A stretch of 64,000 bases of DNA from NCBI GenBank assembly GCA_041940425.1, contig JBGTSF010000005.1, forward strand, positions 1 through 64,000, in the 5' to 3' direction. Made by a program: the position numbers and the translations under genes. Under the pieces are notes generated by a model. The model was not told where the DNA came from, did no database searches, and was given only the letters and a program-made list of their open reading frames with translations. This DNA is from DATHTS01 sp041940425. GTDB taxonomy: Bacteria > Acidobacteriota > Blastocatellia > Pyrinomonadales > Pyrinomonadaceae. Positions 25,801 to 32,801 of the stretch are shown in pieces; the first letter of the stretch is position 1, and every line of letters begins with the position of its first letter.

Positions 25801-26976
25801 TCGCCCTCGACGCTTGCGGTTGATCCGGCGCGTTGGCGCACTGTCATAAACGAAGACGGAAGCTACAAACAAATTCCGCCCGACGAAGCCGTCAAACTTC
25901 ACGAAGAAGCCGTTAAAAATAATAAACCGAGTCCGGTCATCAATGAAGAACAGCCGATTCACCCGCTTTACGCTTATTTGTATGTCGCCGACAAATACGA
26001 AGGTTTGATTCTCGTTAATGCGGCGACAATTCTCGACGGCGAACCGCGCAACAATTTTTTGAAACGCGCTCTGACATATAATCCGAACGGCGTTTTAAAT
26101 GAATCGAACAACATCACGATTGCCGGAAACTACGCCTACATCACGACTGACAAAAACCTCGTCATCGTCAATCTTTCAAATCCGCTTGAGCCAAACATCG
26201 CAAAACAAATTCCGCTCAATCAGCCGAAAGCGATTGCCGTTCAGTTTCTCTACGCATTTGTCGTGGACAATGACGGTTTGAAAGTTTTGGACATCAAGGA
26301 ATTGCAAACGAACGGCAATGTGCGATTGGTCGAAAATGCGATTGTTCCGCTCAAACACGCGAAAGATATTTATGTCGCCAGAACTTACGCATACATCGCC
26401 AACGGCGAAGAAGGTCTGGCGATTATTGATGTCGAAAAACCCGAATCTCCGAAACTCGAACAGACTTTCAATGCCGACGGAACGATGAACGATACGCATT
26501 CCGTCAAAGTCGCCATGACGAATGCGAGTCTTTACGCCTACGTTGCCGACGGCAAAAACGGCTTGAAGATTTTGCAGTTGACCGATCCCGAAACGATGCC
26601 CGAATTTGCCGGATTCAGCCCGCGCCCCGCGCCGAAACAGATCGCCTATTTCAAAACCAAAGGCGACGCGCTCGCCGTTTCCAAAGGCTTAGACCGCGAC
26701 CGCGCGGTTGACGAGAGCGGCAATCAAATCGCCGTCTTCGGTCGGCGCGGCGCGCGACCGCTGCGTCTGGAAGAAACAATGAAAATGCTCCGCACGAAAG
26801 ACGGCACGGGCGAGTTTTTCAAAGTTTCCGACGAGCCGAAAAAAACGGCGGCGAAAAAAGACAAATCCGAAAACTTTTCGTTTTGGTCAAGCTTTTTCAA
26901 TTTGATAATTTTGACGGGAAGTTTTGTGATCGGTTTGGGTTTAATATTTGTGAAACTTGGCAGTCGCTCAAAATAA
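22888..26976 (+). CDS. Decahaem cytochrome c fused to LVIVD-type beta-propeller, membrane anchored at both ends
   Basis: 1362 residues; ATG 22888 after AGAGGAAAG. An N-terminal signal/anchor (about 10-28) and a Pro/Glu/Thr-rich linker lead to the cytochrome part (about 70-835). Its ten CXXCH sites are CLQCH, CTACH, CGECH, CTSCH, CMTCH, CADCH, CIDCH, CYACH, CFGCH and CSDCH. CKNGEC near 131 is not a haem site. Residues 850-1275 contain at least six repeats of the form YVA..EGLxIVDV (for example YIANGEEGLAIIDVEKPESP and YVADGKNGLKILQLTDPE), typical of LVIVD-repeat propellers. A Lys-rich linker and one membrane helix (about 1333-1356) finish the protein. Probably a large periplasmic redox protein. 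The substrate (metal, sulfur or nitrogen compound, or partner cytochrome) cannot be read from sequence. Its 3' end faces a palindrome and the convergent delta-60 gene. Confidence 0.88.
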   Translation: MLLKNKINRLKFFVVIIFVCFLAAIFWHNTASVRSQETPANTQPEKTPEPAATEPKPVETPQTLPTEGCLQCHNNIEPMHRYNARGDVFDKLDNGKDAQGLSCTACHGGNPAATTQKDAHVQPKFPKEWGCKNGECSSRNPERANTLLLKESAEFVRFINPGDFRVITQTCGECHSEENRNVSRSMMAHGAMLWGAALYNNGGFHIKDTRFGESYNEDGNPQTLLANPMPTREETAFNGFLPFLEPLPRWEISQPGNILRVFERGGRRRLEVGLPDKEEENGKPDKGLSPRGLGTLNRTDPVYLGLQKTRLMDPTLNMLGTNDHPGDYRSAGCTSCHVIYANDRDAVNSAFYAKDGNQGMSKSADESIPKNEPGHPIKHQFTSQIPTSQCMTCHMHPGTNMVATYLGQMWWDNETDGKFMYPTDKQINPSESDEAEKLQKNPEASSLRGLWSDSEFLQKTGTKEFNEKLERVQFADSHGHGWMFKNVYKKDRKGNLLDKDDQIISPDDPDKFAKSVHLKDIHLERGMHCADCHFRQDAHGTGILYNEPRAAVEIGCIDCHGTIKNKANAITSGFAALPPENKNELAQRERNKEPLIGRDLTRLRFRSPDGRRKTVLEIINRDTTRKDKNGNEIELKKGDVVQNSIVDPELWWKVTQTVDTVTPGNSDYNEKSAYAKTMQKDNETWGDATVGENMLAHRDNNMTCYACHTSWVTSCFGCHLSMEANRKMPNRHNEGGFSRNYTSYNYQVLRDDIFMLGKDGTVTGHRVAPVRSSSAVLVSSRNQNREWIYHQQQTVSAEGFSGQAFNTHVPHTVRGKETQTCSDCHVSQNNDNNAWLAQVMLQGTNFVNFMGRYIFVAAEHSLEAVAVTEHEEPQAVYGSTLHKLAYKDNYEKFVSKGRELSEYYENKGRPEALQVQVRGEYAYVAAGKGGLRVYDIAQIDHKGFSERIVTAPVSPFGQRFYVDTKYATAVASPSTLAVDPARWRTVINEDGSYKQIPPDEAVKLHEEAVKNNKPSPVINEEQPIHPLYAYLYVADKYEGLILVNAATILDGEPRNNFLKRALTYNPNGVLNESNNITIAGNYAYITTDKNLVIVNLSNPLEPNIAKQIPLNQPKAIAVQFLYAFVVDNDGLKVLDIKELQTNGNVRLVENAIVPLKHAKDIYVARTYAYIANGEEGLAIIDVEKPESPKLEQTFNADGTMNDTHSVKVAMTNASLYAYVADGKNGLKILQLTDPETMPEFAGFSPRPAPKQIAYFKTKGDALAVSKGLDRDRAVDESGNQIAVFGRRGARPLRLEETMKMLRTKDGTGEFFKVSDEPKKTAAKKDKSENFSFWSSFFNLIILTGSFVIGLGLIFVKLGSRSK

Positions 26977-26980
26977 ACGA

Positions 26981-27014
26981 GTCAGAACCGGGAGCGGTAG
27001 CGACCGGCTCTGAC
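26981..27014. terminator. REP-like hairpin between convergent genes
   Basis: GTCAGAACCGG and CCGGCTCTGAC pair around a GAGCGGTAGCGA loop. It lies 4 bp after the decahaem stop and 10 bp before the end of the convergent delta-60 gene. A bidirectional termination role is likely although no U-run follows. Member of the GTCAGAACC...GGTAGCG repeat family. Confidence 0.65.
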
Positions 27015-27023
27015 TTTAACGAA

Positions 27024-29117
27024 TTACGGAATGTATGCGTTTTGAACGGGTCTGTCCGCCGCGCTTCCGAAATTTACGAGTTGAAAACCGTTGGTGCTTT
27101 GCAGAAGATACCATTCGCCGTTGCGGTAAACGGCAATGTCGGTTTTTCCGTCGCCGTCGTAATCCGCGGGAACCGGTCGGTCGGTCGAAATTCCCCATTG
27201 CACTCCGGCAAAACCTTCGGTTGATTTCAGCAGATACCATGTTCCTTCGGACGGACGATAAACGGCTACGTCGGTTTTTCCGTCGCCGTCATAATCACCG
27301 ACAACGGGCTTATCGCCCGCCAAACCGAATTGAAACGCGCTCACGCCTTCGGTTGTCTTAAAAAGCCACCAAACGCCGTCGCGGAAAATCGCCAAATCTT
27401 CCTTTCCGTCGCCGTCGTAATCACCCGGCACGGGAATGTCGGACGCAATGCCGAACTGAACGGCGAAAAATCCGTCACGCGTGCCTTGAATATACCAAAT
27501 GCCGCCGCGATAAACCGCCGGATCAGCCAGATCGTCGCCGTCATAATCCGCCGGAACGGGCGTGTCGCCGTCCAGACCGAATTGATAATAGATTTCCTGC
27601 CCGTCAATCGTTCTGACATACCAAACGCCGTTGCGGAAAACGGCGAAATCCGTCCGGCAATCGCCGTTGTAATCGGCGTGCGCGAGCCGGTCTGTGCCGA
27701 GTCCCCACGAAACGGCGGCGGAACCGCCGCCGATAATCGGCATATATTTCCACTGTCCCGAATTGTTAAAATACGCCGGATCGCTTTTGCCGTCGCCGTT
27801 AAAATCGGCGGACGGTCGGCACGAATTATTCAGCGTCGCCGCAACGTAACGCGCAATCGAAAAACCGCCGCCGCTTTCGCCGGACAGAATGATCTTTCCG
27901 TCCGTCTGAACGAGAACCGAATGCCCGATGTCCCAGCCCTCAATGTTCGTCGTCAAACGCCCGTTAAAGCCGAACAGAGTATCAATCGAACCGTTGCCGT
28001 TGAGCCGCACCAGTGCGAAATCCTGATCGGGATTGGTCGAAAGTTTGACCGTGCCGCCGACGATTATTTTTCCGTCTGGTTGCAGAGCTATATCAAAAGG
28101 CGGTTTGAGATTCCCGTCCTGATTGGTGAATGTAACGGTTGCCGCGCCGTTCGTTCCGAAAGAAGTGTCGGGCGTGCCGTCCGAGTTATAACGCCTGACA
28201 ATGACGTTTACCTGCGAAACATTATTGACGACGACTATTTTCCCGTCCGGCTGAAGCGCGATGCCGTTTCCGCCCGCTCCGTTGACGATGCCGTTCGTTC
28301 CGAAACTTGCATCCGGCGTTCCGCCCGTATCGAGACGGACGAGCGTATTTTGCACCGAGGGACCGGACAGTACGATTTTATCGTCGGATTGTAAAACCAG
28401 TCGCGGCTCGCCGGTCGTGATATTACCGAATATCCGCGTCGAGCCGTTTGTTCCGAAATTGTTGTCGAACGAGCCGTCGGAATTTAAACGGGCGACGATA
28501 AACCCCTGAAAACCGCTGGCGGCGGTTCGGTCGGCGATGACGATCTTACCGTCGGATTGGACGGCTACATCGGTGGCAATATCGGTGGCGTTTTGAACGT
28601 CGAAATTGATCGTTTTGATTCCGTCGCCGTCAAACGTCGTATCAATCGAACCGTTCGGATTGATCCTGACGACCAACGCGTCCTGATTAAGATTTTCCGC
28701 CGTTCCGACTCTGCCGACCACGACGATCTTTCCGTCCGCTTGCAGTGCGGCTCCGATTGCCTCGCTGGTTCTGGACGGATCGGCAACCGCCGTAAATTTT
28801 CCGTCGCCGTCAAAAGATGCGTCGAGCGAGCCGTCCGCATTGTATCGGAAAACGACCATCTGATAACTGCCGGGAAAAGCCTCGTTCGTATTCGCCGAAC
28901 CGACCACGACGAGTTTGCCGTCCGGCTGAAGAACCGAACCGTAGGCTTTGCTGGCGAATGAAAGATATTGCGTGGTTACGATGCCGTTTCCGTTAAAAGT
29001 CGGATCGAGCAGAGTTTGAGCCGCGATGTTCCCAGAAAAAAAGTTAAGAAAAAAAACAAACAAAGCGATAAAAAATACAAAGTTTTTTGATGACCGCGGT
29101 TTTAAGAATTTCTTCAT
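27024..29117 (-). CDS. Secreted delta-60 repeat / VCBS (FG-GAP) repeat protein
   Basis: 697 residues with an AAGGAG ribosome site before ATG 29117 and a signal peptide (residues 13-33). Residues about 36-425 hold around seven delta-60 repeats, each with a core like ALQPDGKIVVVG followed by RYNADGSLDxSFGxNG. From about 430 to the end there are six or so FG-GAP/VCBS-like units of the form GDYDGDGKTDxAVYRxGxWY; the DxDGDGxxD loops probably bind Ca2+. Such two-part proteins are typical secreted or surface proteins of Acidobacteriota and Verrucomicrobia, with no proven function. Both parts should fold as beta-propellers. Confidence 0.87.
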   Translation of the reverse strand: MKKFLKPRSSKNFVFFIALFVFFLNFFSGNIAAQTLLDPTFNGNGIVTTQYLSFASKAYGSVLQPDGKLVVVGSANTNEAFPGSYQMVVFRYNADGSLDASFDGDGKFTAVADPSRTSEAIGAALQADGKIVVVGRVGTAENLNQDALVVRINPNGSIDTTFDGDGIKTINFDVQNATDIATDVAVQSDGKIVIADRTAASGFQGFIVARLNSDGSFDNNFGTNGSTRIFGNITTGEPRLVLQSDDKIVLSGPSVQNTLVRLDTGGTPDASFGTNGIVNGAGGNGIALQPDGKIVVVNNVSQVNVIVRRYNSDGTPDTSFGTNGAATVTFTNQDGNLKPPFDIALQPDGKIIVGGTVKLSTNPDQDFALVRLNGNGSIDTLFGFNGRLTTNIEGWDIGHSVLVQTDGKIILSGESGGGFSIARYVAATLNNSCRPSADFNGDGKSDPAYFNNSGQWKYMPIIGGGSAAVSWGLGTDRLAHADYNGDCRTDFAVFRNGVWYVRTIDGQEIYYQFGLDGDTPVPADYDGDDLADPAVYRGGIWYIQGTRDGFFAVQFGIASDIPVPGDYDGDGKEDLAIFRDGVWWLFKTTEGVSAFQFGLAGDKPVVGDYDGDGKTDVAVYRPSEGTWYLLKSTEGFAGVQWGISTDRPVPADYDGDGKTDIAVYRNGEWYLLQSTNGFQLVNFGSAADRPVQNAYIP

Positions 29118-29420
29118 TTCGACTCCTTATCGAACGGGAAAATAACAGTTTTGGGAAAATTTATCGGGATTAGAAATTTGAATTCTTTATAAAAACTATA
29201 AATTTTGCAAGTTATAAATTAATGATAAGTTTGCTCCTGAGACATAAAAATTGTCAAGATTCTTTGCACATAAAATATCGTCAACCGCTTTTAATCAAAA
29301 ACAGAGCGATTCATAAATCCTCAAAATTACAGACACAAAACTTTTTACAACTTTCCGGCGTTAAATTCATCAGATATTTACATTTGATAATGATTGGACT
29401 ACTAATCTAAACTTAAAAAT
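29118..29420. other. AT-rich divergent intergenic region
   Basis: 303 bp between the divergent delta-60 and M48 peptidase genes. Very AT-rich, without recognisable repeats or a credible coding frame. It should contain both promoters, but I found no -35/-10 pair with good spacing. Confidence 0.5.
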
Positions 29421-30401
29421 ATGGCAAAGAAAAGTTCGTCAGCCGCGAGTGCTGAAAAAAATTATGTTCGCTGCCGCTACTGCGGTCAGAAAAATACCGT
29501 CCGCGACGATTATGTCGCAGGTGAAGCCAAATGCGGTCGCTGTAAACTGCCGCTTTCGGACGAGCCGCACGTTAAGTTCGCAAATCTCAACAAACACGAT
29601 TACGTTCATCCGGCTGACTCGAAAGCCCTCGCCGCTCTGCGGGCGATTCCCGGAATTGATACGGCACTCAAACAGCTTTTAAAAGTTACGGGCGAATCGG
29701 CGATCCGCGTTACGTTTATGGCGAGCGCGGTCAAGGTTACGCCGCAGCAATGTCCCGATCTGCACGCGAAATTGCAGGTCGTCTGCACGACGCTCGGCGT
29801 TGATATGCCGGATCTGTTTATCCAGCAAAACCCGATCGTCAATGCTTTCACGGGCGGCGTTGACAAACCCGTTATCGTGCTTCATTCGGGGCTTCTGGAA
29901 AGGCTGGACGAAGAGGAAATTCTCGCCGTCATCGCGCATGAGGTCGGACATATACACGCCGAGCATGTGCTTTATCTGACGGCGGCACAGCTTATTCTGG
30001 CACTGGCGACCGTGCCGCTTGCGTCGCTTCCGATCGCCGGAATAATCAAGGAAATTTTAACGGCTTCGATGCGCGGCGCGCTTCTCGCGTGGATGCGAAA
30101 AGCCGAGCTTTCCTGCGACCGCGCCGCACTGCTCGTTACGCAAAATCCGCATACGATCGGCACTCTGATGATGAAACTGGCGGGCGGAACACTGGCGCAT
30201 AAAATTGATTACGATCTGTTTTTGGATCAGGCGCGGGAATTTCAAAAAAGCTACGACGAGAAAAAACTCGATCGTTTCTGGGCTGACATTTTAAGCGCGG
30301 GACGCTCGCACCCGTTCCCGATCTGGCGCGTTTCTGAAGTTTTGAAATACGTCGAAAGCGGCGAATATCAGAATCTGATAAATCAACAAGCGACGAAATA
30401 A
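29421..30401 (+). CDS. Zinc-ribbon M48-family metallopeptidase
   Basis: 326 residues. An N-terminal zinc ribbon (CRYCG...CGRCKLPL, residues 14-41) is followed by an HtpX/Ste24-like domain. HEVGHIHAEH near residue 174 is the HExxH zinc site, and the downstream AELSCDRAALLVTQ (about 228-241) provides the third ligand region (normally ExxxD). A hydrophobic stretch at about 185-210 may be a membrane segment or buried helix; there is no signal peptide, so a cytoplasmic or membrane-peripheral enzyme is likely. The active-site sequence is intact. A zinc ribbon on an M48 peptidase is seen in several bacterial phyla. Downstream cutA lies across a palindromic repeat. Confidence 0.85.
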   Translation: MAKKSSSAASAEKNYVRCRYCGQKNTVRDDYVAGEAKCGRCKLPLSDEPHVKFANLNKHDYVHPADSKALAALRAIPGIDTALKQLLKVTGESAIRVTFMASAVKVTPQQCPDLHAKLQVVCTTLGVDMPDLFIQQNPIVNAFTGGVDKPVIVLHSGLLERLDEEEILAVIAHEVGHIHAEHVLYLTAAQLILALATVPLASLPIAGIIKEILTASMRGALLAWMRKAELSCDRAALLVTQNPHTIGTLMMKLAGGTLAHKIDYDLFLDQAREFQKSYDEKKLDRFWADILSAGRSHPFPIWRVSEVLKYVESGEYQNLINQQATK

Positions 30402-30503
30402 TCAGAACGGGGAGCGGTAGCAATCCGCTAATTAGTTATAAAATAAAAAAAAAGACACATTTACAAATGTTGAAACTGGGTCGCTACCGCTCCCCGTTCC
30501 GAC
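30402..30503. repeat. REP-like inverted repeat with GGGGAGCGGTAGC arms
   Basis: The left arm (30402-30427, TCAGAACGGGGAGCGGTAGC then further bases) begins just after the M48 stop. The right arm (30480-30503, GTCGCTACCGCTCCCCGTTC then CGAC) ends 4 bp before the cutA ATG. About 20 bp pair nearly perfectly over an AT-rich 50-bp loop. The cutA ribosome site must overlap or be sequestered by it. Confidence 0.85.
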
Positions 30504-30507
30504 CTTT

Positions 30508-30825
30508 ATGCTGATAGTTTTTACAACAACGCCGAACACCGAAGAAGCCGAAACGCTCGCGCGAAAGATCGTCGAATCGCGGCTTGCCGCCTGCGTTCAG
30601 GTTTTGCCCGAAATGAAATCTTTCTATTTTTGGGAAAACGAGATTCAAAGCGAACCGGAACATCTGCTTTTGATTAAAACGCTCGAAGCGAATTTTGACG
30701 AACTGGAAAGTTTTATAAAGGCGAATCACAGCTACGACGTGCCGGAAATCGTCGCCGTCGCGTCGGAAAAAGTTTCGGGTGATTATTTGGATTGGATGGA
30801 AAATTATTTGAGAAATGAAAACTGA
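30508..30825 (+). CDS. cutA: CutA1-family divalent cation tolerance protein
   Basis: 105 residues, the usual CutA1 length. The start MLIVFTTTPNTEEAETLARKIVESRLAACVQ shows the family pattern, with conserved Cys31. SFYFWENEIQSEPEHLLLIKT follows, then the C-terminal HSYDVPEIVAVASEKVSGDYLDWM, all matching. CutA1 forms trimers with a ferredoxin-like fold; its function in copper/divalent-ion tolerance or signalling is still unclear. The stop codon lies inside the left arm of the next inverted repeat. Highly confident family call. Confidence 0.93.
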   Translation: MLIVFTTTPNTEEAETLARKIVESRLAACVQVLPEMKSFYFWENEIQSEPEHLLLIKTLEANFDELESFIKANHSYDVPEIVAVASEKVSGDYLDWMENYLRNEN

Positions 30826-30870
30826 GAAGTGAGAACTTATTAAAAAACTATTCAGTTCCCAGTTCTCAGT
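30820..30870. repeat. Short inverted repeat (AACTGAGAA-type units)
   Basis: Left arm 30820-30837 (AACTGAGAAGTGAGAACT), right arm 30852-30870 (CAGTTCCCAGTTCTCAGTT), separated by 14 A/T-rich bases. Lies between the convergent cutA and LOG genes and can act as a bidirectional terminator. Confidence 0.8.
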
Positions 30871-30875
30871 TATTT

Positions 30876-31715
30876 TTAGCTTTCCGTGCCGCTTCCCTTT
30901 ATCGTTACGTTTGCTTCACAGACTTTGATGATAAAATCCACCGCGTCCTTCGGCGAATCGGTCAGATGCATCAAACCCAAATCTTCCGAACTGATATTTT
31001 TCTCGTTAAGCATCGTCGAGGTCAGCCACGCGAGCATTCCGCGCCAGTATTGCGAGCCGAACAGGACGACCGGAAAATTGCGGATTTTTCTCGTTTGGAT
31101 CAAGGTCAGAGCCTCGAAAAGTTCGTCCATCGTGCCGAAACCGCCGGGAAAAATCACATAAGCGTTTGAATATTTGATGAACATCGTCTTGCGGACGAAG
31201 AAGTATTTGAACGATAAAAATCTCGTCTGATACGGATTCGGCTCTTGTTCGAACGGAAGTTCGATATTGCACCCGACCGAAACCTTTCCCGCTTCGAACG
31301 CGCCGCGATTCGCCGCTTCCATAATGCCGGGACCGCCGCCCGTGATGACCTCGAAACCGGCTTCGGCGAGAAGTTTTCCGGTTTCGCGGGCGGCAATGTA
31401 ATATTCGCTGTCTTCTTCCGTTCGCGCCGAACCGAAAACCGAAACGCCTTTCGTAATCGTCGCAAGGTCGTCAAAACCGCCGACAAATTCGCCCATTATA
31501 CGGAAAACGCGCCACGAATCCGACGTTTTATATGTATCGTCCGGTTCGGGCGAACGAAGCAGAATTTCGTCATCGGTCATTTTCCAAAATTGCAAATCTT
31601 CCTGCTTCCGGGCTTCTTCGACGGTGTCCGGCTCGGTTTCGAGAATATCAATATTCAGTTTTTTTTCCAGTTCTTTTTTTTTGATTTTCGGTCTGTTCGC
31701 TTTTGTTTTTGCCAT
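30876..31715 (-). CDS. LOG-family (TIGR00730) nucleotide 5'-monophosphate phosphoribohydrolase
   Basis: About 279 residues from the ATG at 31715 (MAKTKANRPK); a start at 31736 is possible, but its first codons are derived from the adjacent inverted repeat and I consider it less likely. A charged N-terminal extension (residues 1-65) precedes the Rossmann domain: SVFGSARTEEDSEYY, GGGPGIMEAANRGAFEAG and FPGGFGTMDELFEALTLIQT, the PGGxGTxxE signature of the LOG/YgdH-type family once called lysine decarboxylase. Members cleave cytokinin-like or purine nucleoside monophosphates to base and ribose phosphate. The exact substrate is unknown here. Confidence 0.86.
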   Translation of the reverse strand: MAKTKANRPKIKKKELEKKLNIDILETEPDTVEEARKQEDLQFWKMTDDEILLRSPEPDDTYKTSDSWRVFRIMGEFVGGFDDLATITKGVSVFGSARTEEDSEYYIAARETGKLLAEAGFEVITGGGPGIMEAANRGAFEAGKVSVGCNIELPFEQEPNPYQTRFLSFKYFFVRKTMFIKYSNAYVIFPGGFGTMDELFEALTLIQTRKIRNFPVVLFGSQYWRGMLAWLTSTMLNEKNISSEDLGLMHLTDSPKDAVDFIIKVCEANVTIKGSGTES

Positions 31716-31719
31716 AAAT

Positions 31720-31805
31720 GAGTTTGGAGAGTTCATAGAGTTTATAGAGTTTGGAGAGTAAAAAAAACTCTATGAACTCTCCAAACTCTATAAACTCTAT
31801 GAACT
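31720..31805. repeat. Long inverted repeat with GAGTTTGGA / GAGTTTATA units
   Basis: The 40-bp left arm (31720-31759) consists of four 9-10-bp units (GAGTTTGGA, GAGTTCATA, GAGTTTATA, GAGTTTGGA). The right arm (31767-31805) is the inverse with one unit order changed. Only 7 A/T bases form the loop. It fills the gap between fabI and the LOG gene. Confidence 0.9.
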
Positions 31806-31806
31806 T

Positions 31807-32568
31807 TTAAATTCCCATAATATTGTAGCCGCAATCAACGTAGATGGTTTCGCCGGTAATTCCGGTGGACATATCGCTGACGAGAAAAAGCGCGGTGTCG
31901 CCGACTTCCCGGACTTCGACGTTGCGCTTCATCGGCGATTTGGCGGCGACGTAGTTGAGCATCGTGCCGAGATTTTTTACGCCGCGCGCCGACAAAGTGT
32001 TGATCGGTCCTGCGCTGATCGCGTTGACGCGGATGTTGCTTTTGCCGAGGTCAGCCGCCAGATACCTGACGCTCGATTCAAGCGCGGATTTCGCCACGCC
32101 CATCACATTGTAATTCATCACGACCTTTTCCGCGCCGTAATAGCTCATCGTCACGATGCTGCCGCCGTCGGTCATCAAAGGCGCGGCGGCGAGCGAAAGC
32201 TGTGTCAGCGAAAACGCGCTGATCTCCAACGCCGTTAAAAATGCATCTCTGGTCGTCGTTACGAATTCGCCTTCGAGTGCTTCGCGCGGCGCGAACGCAA
32301 TCGAATGGATCAGAAAATCGAGCCGCCCGTATTTCTCTTTGACGGCTTCGAAAGCCGCGTCAACTTCCGCCTGATTCGTTACGTCGCACGGCACGACGAG
32401 CGTATCTTCGATGTCGGCGGTCAATTTTTCGATACTGCTCTGCAGGCGTTCGCCCTGATAGGTAAAAGCGAGTTTCGCCCCCTTTTCCATACACGATTGA
32501 GCGCACGCCCACGCGATCGAGCGTTTGTTCGCCACGCCGAAGATCATTCCAACTTTGTTTTCCAACAT
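31807..32568 (-). CDS. fabI: Enoyl-[acyl-carrier-protein] reductase (NADH), FabI
   Basis: 253 residues, usual FabI size. N-terminus LENKVGMIFGVANKRSIAWACAQ carries the atypical FabI nucleotide-binding loop (GVANKRSIAW). MSYYGAEKVVMNYNVMGVAK contains the catalytic Tyr-x6-Lys pair (Y...MGVAK). The C-terminal part includes INTLSARGVKNL and STGITGETIYVDCGYNIMG, matching FabI. It reduces trans-2-enoyl-ACP in the last step of each fatty-acid elongation cycle. It is separated from upstream dnaJ by a 233-bp repeat-rich gap and from the LOG gene by the 31720-31805 inverted repeat, so probably transcribed alone. Confidence 0.93.
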   Translation of the reverse strand: MLENKVGMIFGVANKRSIAWACAQSCMEKGAKLAFTYQGERLQSSIEKLTADIEDTLVVPCDVTNQAEVDAAFEAVKEKYGRLDFLIHSIAFAPREALEGEFVTTTRDAFLTALEISAFSLTQLSLAAAPLMTDGGSIVTMSYYGAEKVVMNYNVMGVAKSALESSVRYLAADLGKSNIRVNAISAGPINTLSARGVKNLGTMLNYVAAKSPMKRNVEVREVGDTALFLVSDMSTGITGETIYVDCGYNIMGI

Positions 32569-32649
32569 AATTTTTAAAATTTTATAAAAATAATCGTCCG
32601 ATTAAAGCATCTGTTATTTGACAGCAGTTTAGCGCAAAGGTCAAATAAG

Positions 32650-32801
32650 GTCAGAACCGCCTGCGCCTACGTGGCGGGTTTAGCGATTTGGGATTGCGGA
32701 ATGCGGATTTCGGATTGGCTGATAACTAAACGACCAATCCCAAATCCCAAATCCGCATTCCGCAATCAAAAAAATCGTCCGCTACCGCAGGCGGTTCTGA
32801 C
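32650..32801. repeat. Nested inverted repeats downstream of dnaJ
   Basis: The outer pair is the REP-like sequence GTCAGAACCGCCTGCG... (32650-32678) with its inverse at 32777-32801 ending exactly at the dnaJ stop. Inside it, a second pair of oligomer-built arms (32686-32717 and 32733-32767; units such as GGATTGCGGA, ATGCGGATTT) surrounds a 15-bp loop. Likely transcription terminator of the heat-shock operon. Confidence 0.85.
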
